A DNA stretch of 17,972 nucleotides from Microscillaceae bacterium (lineage in GTDB: Bacteria > Bacteroidota > Bacteroidia > Cytophagales > Microscillaceae). Every line of letters starts with the position of its first letter. The stretch's first letter is position 1. The stretch spans positions 1-17,972 of the forward strand of contig DMHB01000143.1 in NCBI GenBank assembly GCA_003449595.1. Direction: 5' to 3'. Below the pieces are notes generated by a model, which was given only the letters and a program-made list of their open reading frames with translations, was not told the DNA's origin and made no database searches. Positions 13,473 to 17,972 of this stretch are shown here, in pieces. A program made the position numbers and the translations under genes.

Positions 13473-16301
13473 ATGCCCAAAAATCCTGCTATTCGATCGG
13501 TTTTGATTATTGGCTCAGGCCCCATTGTCATCGGGCAGGCTTGCGAATTTGACTATTCCGGTTCGCAGGCCATCCGCTCGCTCAAAGAAGAAGGGATTCA
13601 GGTTATCCTGATTAATTCGAACCCGGCCACCATTATGACCGACCCCAGCTTAGCTGATGTGGTGTATCTGAAACCGCTGGAAAAGAAATACATCATCGAC
13701 ATCCTCGAACAACACCCCATTGATGCAGTGCTGCCCACTATGGGTGGACAAACTGCCCTTAATTTGGCCATTGAGTGCGAAAAAGCAGGTCTGTGGGAGA
13801 AATATGGCGTGCAAATCATCGGGGTGGATATCCACGCGGTAGAAACAACCGAAGACCGAGAGAAATTCCGCCTGCGGATGAAGGAATTGGATATTCACGT
13901 GTGCGAAGGGCGCACAGCCACTTCGTTTTTACAAGGCAAGAAAATAGCCCAAGAAATTGGTTTTCCGTTGGTTATCCGACCTTCTTACACGCTGGGCGGC
14001 ACCGGCGGCGGCTTTGTAAATCAGCCCGAACAATTCAACGAAGCCCTTACCCGAGGGTTGACCGCTTCGCCCATCCACGAGGTGTTGGTAGAGCGTAGCA
14101 TTATGGGCTGGAAAGAGTTTGAGTTGGAACTGCTGCGCGACAATAACGGCAATGTGATTATCATTTGTACCATCGAAAACTTCGACCCAATGGGCATCCA
14201 TACCGGCGACTCTATCACGGTAGCACCAGCGATGACCCTTTCGGACAAGCAGTACCAGATGATGCGCAATGTGGCCATCAAGGCAATGAACGGAATCGGG
14301 ATGTTTGCCGGTGGATGCAATATTCAGTTTGCCTTAAATCCCGAAGATGATGAATTGGTTTGTATCGAAATCAATCCGCGGGTGTCGCGCAGTTCGGCAC
14401 TTGCCTCCAAAGCAACGGGTTATCCTATTGCCAAAATTGCGGCCAAATTGGCCATTGGCTATAACTTAGACGAACTGCAAAACCAAATCACGCAAAGTAC
14501 TTCGGCCTTTTTTGAACCATCCTTAGACTATGTGGTCGTGAAAATACCACGCTTCAATTTCGAGAAATTCAAGGGATCTAACCGGCGTTTGGGGCTGCAA
14601 ATGAAAGCTGTAGGAGAAGTGATGGGTATTGGGCGCAATTTTCAAGAAGCTTTGCAGAAAGCTTGCCAATCGCTCGAAACCCGCCGCAATGGCTTGGGTG
14701 CCGATGGCAAAGAACTTACCGACCAACAACGCATCTTGGACAGCTTGGCGAACCCGAGTGGCGACAGGATTTTCCATATCAAAGATGCCTTTAAGATGGG
14801 CATTTCGCTGAAAACCATCCATAAGCTCACGCAAATTGATTACTGGTTTTTGAACCAGATCGAAGAATTGTCCAAACTTGATCAAGAAATCAGTCAATAT
14901 GCGTTAGACACACTCCCCAATGCCTTGTTGCAGGAAGCCAAACAAAAAGGCTATGCCGATAGGCAAATTGCGCATTTGGTACGCTGCTTAGAAAGCCAAG
15001 TGTTTCAGAAACGTTGGGATTTGGGCATTCGGCGGGTGTACAAGATGGTAGATACTTGCGCTGCCGAATTTGCCGCGCAAACGCCCTATTATTACTCTAC
15101 TTTCTTGACCGATTTTGAGCATCCGGCCACGGAAAGCCTCCGCAGTGAAAAACGCAAAGTGGTGATTTTGGGCTCGGGGCCGAACCGCATCGGCCAAGGC
15201 ATTGAGTTTGATTATTGCTGTGTGCACGGAGTGCTGGCGGCCAAAGAAGCCGGTTATGAAACCATTATGATTAACTGCAATCCTGAAACGGTTTCGACAG
15301 ATTTTGACATTGCTGACAAACTCTACTTCGAGCCGGTATTTTGGGAACATATCTACGAAATCATTTTGCACGAAAAACCCGAAGGGGTCATTGTGCAGCT
15401 GGGCGGACAAACGGCTTTGAAATTGGCTGAAAAATTAGATAAATATGGTATCAAAATCATTGGAACGGCTTTCGAGGCACTCGATTTGGCCGAAGACAGA
15501 GGTAGCTTTTCTAAGATTTTAAGTGAGTTGGAGATTCCTTACCCGAAGTTTGGCGTGGTACAAACTGCCGAGCAAGCCTTGGCCTTAGCCAAAGATTTGG
15601 ATTTTCCGCTGTTGGTGCGCCCTTCGTATGTGTTGGGGGGCCAACGTATGAAAATCGTGATCAACGAGCAAGAACTGGAAGAACACGTGGTGGATGTGTT
15701 GAATTATTTTCCGGAAAACCGTATTTTGTTGGACTTCTTCTTAGACCAAGCCATCGAAGCCGAAGCCGATGCTTTGTGCGATGGCGAAGATGTTTACATC
15801 ATTGGCGTAATGGAGCACGTAGAGCCTGCGGGTATCCACTCAGGCGATTCGAACGCCTTGTTGCCTCCTTTTTCGCTCAGCCCTTTGCTTGTCGAGCAAA
15901 TCGAACTATATACCAAGAAAATAGCGTTAGAACTGAAAACAGTCGGGCTGATCAACGTACAATTTGCCGTCAAGGATAACAAAGTATATGTGATAGAGGC
16001 CAATCCTCGCGCCTCGCGCACGGTGCCGTTTATTTGTAAAGCCTATCAAGAACCCTATATCAAAGTAGCTACACAGCTGATGCTGGGTACAAAAAAATTG
16101 AAAGACTTTGATTTCCAACCCTATAAAAAGGGCTATGCCATCAAAATTCCGGTGTTTTCTTTTGAAAAATTCCCCGGAGTAAACAAAGAACTGGGGCCTG
16201 AAATGAAATCGACGGGCGAGGCCATTTATTTCATTGATACACTGATGGACGATTATTTTGTAAAACTATATGGCGAACGGAACTTATACCTAAGCCGTTA
16301 G
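13473..16301 (+). CDS. carB: Carbamoyl-phosphate synthase large subunit, lacking the C-terminal allosteric domain
   Basis: A 942-residue enzyme that makes carbamoyl phosphate from bicarbonate, two ATP and ammonia delivered by CarA, for pyrimidine and arginine synthesis (EC 6.3.5.5). The two synthetase halves are clear. Half 1 has GSGPIVIGQACEFDYSG (14-30), PTMGGQTALN (88-97), RPSYTLGGTGGG (169-180) and EINPRVSRSSALASKATGYP (299-318). Half 2 has GSGPNRIGQGIEFDYCC (567-583), QLGGQTALK (642-650), RPSYVLGGQRM (716-726) and EANPRASRTVPF (842-853). The protein stops just after the second ATP-grasp domain. E. coli CarB (about 1073 residues) continues with about 130 residues of MGS-like domain that binds ornithine, UMP and IMP. 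No remnant of it follows: the next gene starts 28 bases on. carA is not in the window. Other Bacteroidota CarB proteins of about 940-950 residues exist, from memory. Confidence 0.96.
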   Translation: MPKNPAIRSVLIIGSGPIVIGQACEFDYSGSQAIRSLKEEGIQVILINSNPATIMTDPSLADVVYLKPLEKKYIIDILEQHPIDAVLPTMGGQTALNLAIECEKAGLWEKYGVQIIGVDIHAVETTEDREKFRLRMKELDIHVCEGRTATSFLQGKKIAQEIGFPLVIRPSYTLGGTGGGFVNQPEQFNEALTRGLTASPIHEVLVERSIMGWKEFELELLRDNNGNVIIICTIENFDPMGIHTGDSITVAPAMTLSDKQYQMMRNVAIKAMNGIGMFAGGCNIQFALNPEDDELVCIEINPRVSRSSALASKATGYPIAKIAAKLAIGYNLDELQNQITQSTSAFFEPSLDYVVVKIPRFNFEKFKGSNRRLGLQMKAVGEVMGIGRNFQEALQKACQSLETRRNGLGADGKELTDQQRILDSLANPSGDRIFHIKDAFKMGISLKTIHKLTQIDYWFLNQIEELSKLDQEISQYALDTLPNALLQEAKQKGYADRQIAHLVRCLESQVFQKRWDLGIRRVYKMVDTCAAEFAAQTPYYYSTFLTDFEHPATESLRSEKRKVVILGSGPNRIGQGIEFDYCCVHGVLAAKEAGYETIMINCNPETVSTDFDIADKLYFEPVFWEHIYEIILHEKPEGVIVQLGGQTALKLAEKLDKYGIKIIGTAFEALDLAEDRGSFSKILSELEIPYPKFGVVQTAEQALALAKDLDFPLLVRPSYVLGGQRMKIVINEQELEEHVVDVLNYFPENRILLDFFLDQAIEAEADALCDGEDVYIIGVMEHVEPAGIHSGDSNALLPPFSLSPLLVEQIELYTKKIALELKTVGLINVQFAVKDNKVYVIEANPRASRTVPFICKAYQEPYIKVATQLMLGTKKLKDFDFQPYKKGYAIKIPVFSFEKFPGVNKELGPEMKSTGEAIYFIDTLMDDYFVKLYGERNLYLSR

Positions 16302-16329
16302 GGTTTAAAAATGTATAATTGCCAAAAAA

Positions 16330-17265
16330 ATGAAGAACAATCTCATCGGTATCCTGCTTGTGTTGCTGGGTGCCGTTTTTTTTTCAGCCAAGTCGATTTT
16401 TGTTAAGTTAGCCTATCAATATCCGGTCGATCCATTGGCATTGCTCACATTACGAATGGTTTTTTCGCTGCCTTTTTATGGCGCTGTGTTGTTGATTGCG
16501 CAAAGTCAGAAAAAGGGGCAACCTGCTCCTACCGGCTATGATTATCTTTCGGTGATTTTTTTAGGGACAATGGGCTATTATTTGTCGGGCATCACCGATT
16601 TTGCCGGACTTCAGTATGTTTCGGCCAGTATGGAGCGGCTGATATTATTTATATACCCTACTTTGGTTACCGTGCTTGGGGCTTTTTGGTTTGGCCGACG
16701 TATCCACCTCCTCCAATATGGTGCGCTGGCACTCACCTATTTGGGTATAGGTATTGCATTATTGGGTAACCACACTGCTGCTACACATCCCCAGTTTGCC
16801 TGGGGAGCCACGCTCATATTTTGCACAGCCTTTACGTATGCCATCTACTTGATAGGCAGTGAAGCCTTAATTCCAAAAGTAGGCTCAACACAGTTTACGG
16901 CAATGGCAATGGGAAGCGCGGGAGTGGCTGTTTTGATCCACTACCTGAGCCTACATAGCTGGGCAAGTTTGTGGCGATTTCCTGCCGAGGTGTACACCTT
17001 GTCGTTTGCCATTGCTTTGATCTCGACGGTAATCCCCTCGTTTTTGGTTTCTTTGGGTATCAAGCGGATTGGTTCGGGCAAAGCCTCGGTAGTAGCTGCC
17101 GTAGGGCCTATATCTACTATTGCTTTGGCCTATATATTTTTACACGAAGCCATTACAGCCTTACAAATCTTGGGCACGGGAGTTGTTTTGGTCGGTGTGC
17201 TGCTCATCAGTTGGCAGAAAACCCCTGTTTTAGCTAAAGCCAAAGAGGCTGAGGTGGCGGCGTAG
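16330..17265 (+). CDS. EamA-family (DMT superfamily) transporter
   Basis: A 311-residue inner-membrane protein with two EamA repeats of about five transmembrane helices each (about residues 5-140 and 153-295). Helices can be seen at LIGILLVLLGAVFFSAKSIF, LTLRMVFSLPFYGAVLLIA, YLSVIFLGTMGYYLSGI, LILFIYPTLVTVLGAFWF, LALTYLGIGIALLG, WGATLIFCTAFTYAIYLIG, MAMGSAGVAVLIHYL, FAIALISTVIPSFLVSLG, VVAAVGPISTIALAYIFL and LGTGVVLVGVLLISW. The family exports or imports small metabolites such as amino acids, but substrates cannot be predicted from sequence. The ATG at 16330 directly precedes the first helix. The gene lies 28 bases after carB with no terminator between, so it may be co-transcribed with it. 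The link to pyrimidine or arginine metabolism is only positional. Confidence 0.9.
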   Translation: MKNNLIGILLVLLGAVFFSAKSIFVKLAYQYPVDPLALLTLRMVFSLPFYGAVLLIAQSQKKGQPAPTGYDYLSVIFLGTMGYYLSGITDFAGLQYVSASMERLILFIYPTLVTVLGAFWFGRRIHLLQYGALALTYLGIGIALLGNHTAATHPQFAWGATLIFCTAFTYAIYLIGSEALIPKVGSTQFTAMAMGSAGVAVLIHYLSLHSWASLWRFPAEVYTLSFAIALISTVIPSFLVSLGIKRIGSGKASVVAAVGPISTIALAYIFLHEAITALQILGTGVVLVGVLLISWQKTPVLAKAKEAEVAA

Positions 17266-17317
17266 GTAAATTCGAAAATCGATTGATTTATCTTTCACCC
17301 AAGTAGGCAATAATTGT

Positions 17318-17325
17318 TAAATTTG
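17318..17325 (+). promoter_or_regulatory. Possible promoter -7 element for the toxin-antitoxin pair
   Basis: TAAATTTG matches TAnnTTTG exactly, 36 bases upstream of the ATG at 17361, in the 95-base gap after the EamA gene. A TTG at the expected distance is missing (the nearest is at 17283-17285, 32 bases away), so the promoter is a weak or regulated candidate. Confidence 0.4.
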
Positions 17326-17349
17326 GTAAATTAACTAAGCCAAATTTGG
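17319..17349 (+). repeat. Direct repeat AAATTTGG and palindrome CCAAATTTGG, possible operator
   Basis: AAATTTGG occurs at 17319-17326 and again at 17342-17349, 23 bases apart (about two helix turns). The second copy is part of the perfect 10-bp palindrome CCAAATTTGG at 17340-17349, and the first overlaps the candidate -7 element. Such an arrangement could bind a dimeric regulator of the toxin-antitoxin genes, but in AT-rich DNA it may be chance. Confidence 0.35.
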
Positions 17350-17360
17350 AAAATGATTCT

Positions 17361-17660
17361 ATGAATAGAGTGTCAACACTTGATACAGACGCATTAAAAA
17401 ACTACTTTGCCACTCAGCCTGTCATTAGGGCTTGGCTTTTTGGTTCCTATTCTGAGGGCACTGCTGATGAAAATAGCGATATTGACCTATTAGTCGAACT
17501 TGACCACAGCCAACCTGTTGGTTTAAAGTTTGTAACTATGTGGTTGGATTTGAAAGCGCTTTTTAAAAAAGAAGTAGATTTATTGGCTGTGGGTGGAGTT
17601 TCGCCTTTTTTACAACCCAACATTGACAAGCAAAAAAAACTTATCTATGAAAGAAGATAG
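17361..17660 (+). CDS. mntA: MNT-domain nucleotidyltransferase, MntA-type antitoxin
   Basis: A 99-residue minimal nucleotidyltransferase of the polymerase-beta superfamily. In the type VII toxin-antitoxin system MntA transfers AMP to a tyrosine of the HEPN toxin HepT and so silences it. The catalytic signature GSx10DxD is complete: Gly28-Ser29, then Asp40 and Asp42 (SDIDLLVE). A third acidic residue is Asp73 in KEVDLLAV. A TTG at 17346 would extend the protein by five residues, but it sits in the palindrome upstream, so ATG 17361 is preferred. The toxin gene overlaps the last 14 bases in another frame, consistent with coupled translation. The position after unrelated housekeeping genes fits a mobile accessory module. 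The family and the pairing are clear; function as an antitoxin is inferred from the family. Confidence 0.88.
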   Translation: MNRVSTLDTDALKNYFATQPVIRAWLFGSYSEGTADENSDIDLLVELDHSQPVGLKFVTMWLDLKALFKKEVDLLAVGGVSPFLQPNIDKQKKLIYERR

Positions 17661-17972
17661 ATTGGGCGACAGAGTAAGATTGGAACACATACAGTATTGT
17701 TTGGCAGAAATCAAGGTTTATACTGAGAATGCCAATTTTGATGTGTTCAGTCAAAACTCTATGATGTACAACGCTTGTCTGCGTCAGTTGGAGATTATGG
17801 GAGAAGCTGCCAATCGATTAAGTACAATACTTCGAGAGAAGTACCCAAGTACAAATTGGATACAAATAATAGGTCTTAGAAACTTACTCATTCACGAATA
17901 TTTTGGAGTAAAACCGGAGGTGATTTGGGAAATTATCCAATACGATTTGCCATTTTTTGATTCACAAATCCA
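17647..17972 (+). CDS. hepT: HEPN-domain (DUF86) ribonuclease toxin, HepT-type, 3' end outside window
   Basis: The first 108 codons of a HEPN/DUF86 protein, open to the window edge without a stop. HepT toxins are RNases; relatives are reported to cut tRNA or mRNA. The visible part is all-helical: MKEDRLGDRVRLEHIQYCLAEI, then NACLRQLEIMGEAANRLS (43-60), the segment typical of DUF86 proteins. The RNase motif Rx4HxY follows at residues 78-85 (RNLLIHEY), with Arg78 and His83 as the likely catalytic residues and Tyr85 as the tyrosine that MntA AMPylates. The start ATG 17647 overlaps the antitoxin gene by 14 bases in a +1-type arrangement. DUF86 proteins are usually about 110-140 residues, so most of the protein is in view. 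The motif is intact, so the toxin should be active. Confidence 0.87.
   Translation, partial: MKEDRLGDRVRLEHIQYCLAEIKVYTENANFDVFSQNSMMYNACLRQLEIMGEAANRLSTILREKYPSTNWIQIIGLRNLLIHEYFGVKPEVIWEIIQYDLPFFDSQI

Noticed and set aside
14988..15410. 140-codon minus-strand frame inside carB
   Set aside because: It is antisense to the conserved synthetase domain and explained by its constrained codons.
17266..17300. Possible terminator after the EamA gene (AAATC-GATT-GATTT)
   Set aside because: Only a 5-bp AT-rich stem and no T run.
1..17972. CRISPR arrays, tRNA/rRNA genes, insertion sequences and attachment sites
   Set aside because: Searched by eye; no repeat-spacer pattern, tRNA-like fold, transposase or flanking repeat was seen. 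Short RNAs cannot be excluded.

Overview
The window comes from a Bacteroidota genome, most likely Cytophagales-like; the order is a guess. The clues are AT-rich coding DNA with moderate GC, weak or absent Shine-Dalgarno sequences, and a textbook Bacteroidota promoter (TTG-N20-TAnnTTTG) ahead of ppiD. Two proteins also look typical of the phylum: an outer-membrane protein with the NSPYSRLGLGDL segment, and a secreted TPR protein ending in CWIGGTT. Every convincing gene (17, two of them cut by the window edges) is on the + strand. No gap between genes exceeds about 110 bases. I see no tRNA, rRNA, CRISPR, IS element or phage gene.

Layout. (1) 3-1348: the end of scpA (chromosome segregation) and a flippase-like membrane protein. 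(2) 1413-4014: 3-hydroxyanthranilate dioxygenase, kynureninase and type III pantothenate kinase, tightly packed. The first two are consecutive steps of the tryptophan-to-NAD pathway and the third starts CoA synthesis, so this is a cofactor block. (3) 3989-7551: a predicted outer-membrane beta-barrel overlapping coaX, a secreted TPR protein, a strong hairpin, lptC and a small basic membrane protein. (4) 7659-9818: ppiD with its own promoter, closed by a terminator. Regions 3 and 4 together look like an envelope-biogenesis block. (5) 9885-11200: pyrH-frr, bracketed by terminators on both sides. (6) 11270-17265: a dipeptidyl-peptidase IV-type S9 peptidase, a CarB that lacks the C-terminal allosteric domain, and an EamA transporter. 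(7) 17361-17972: a MntA/HepT-type nucleotidyltransferase-HEPN toxin-antitoxin pair, with the toxin gene running off the window.

Most of the window is housekeeping. The points most worth a second look are the CarB without its regulatory domain, the MNT-HEPN pair with all key motifs intact, the perfect 12-bp hairpin that collides with the lptC start, the parvulin-like folds in PpiD, and the coaX-OMP-TPR-lptC-ppiD neighbourhood, where two envelope proteins have no known role. I found no convincing wholly new system. All family assignments were made by reading the sequence, with no database search.
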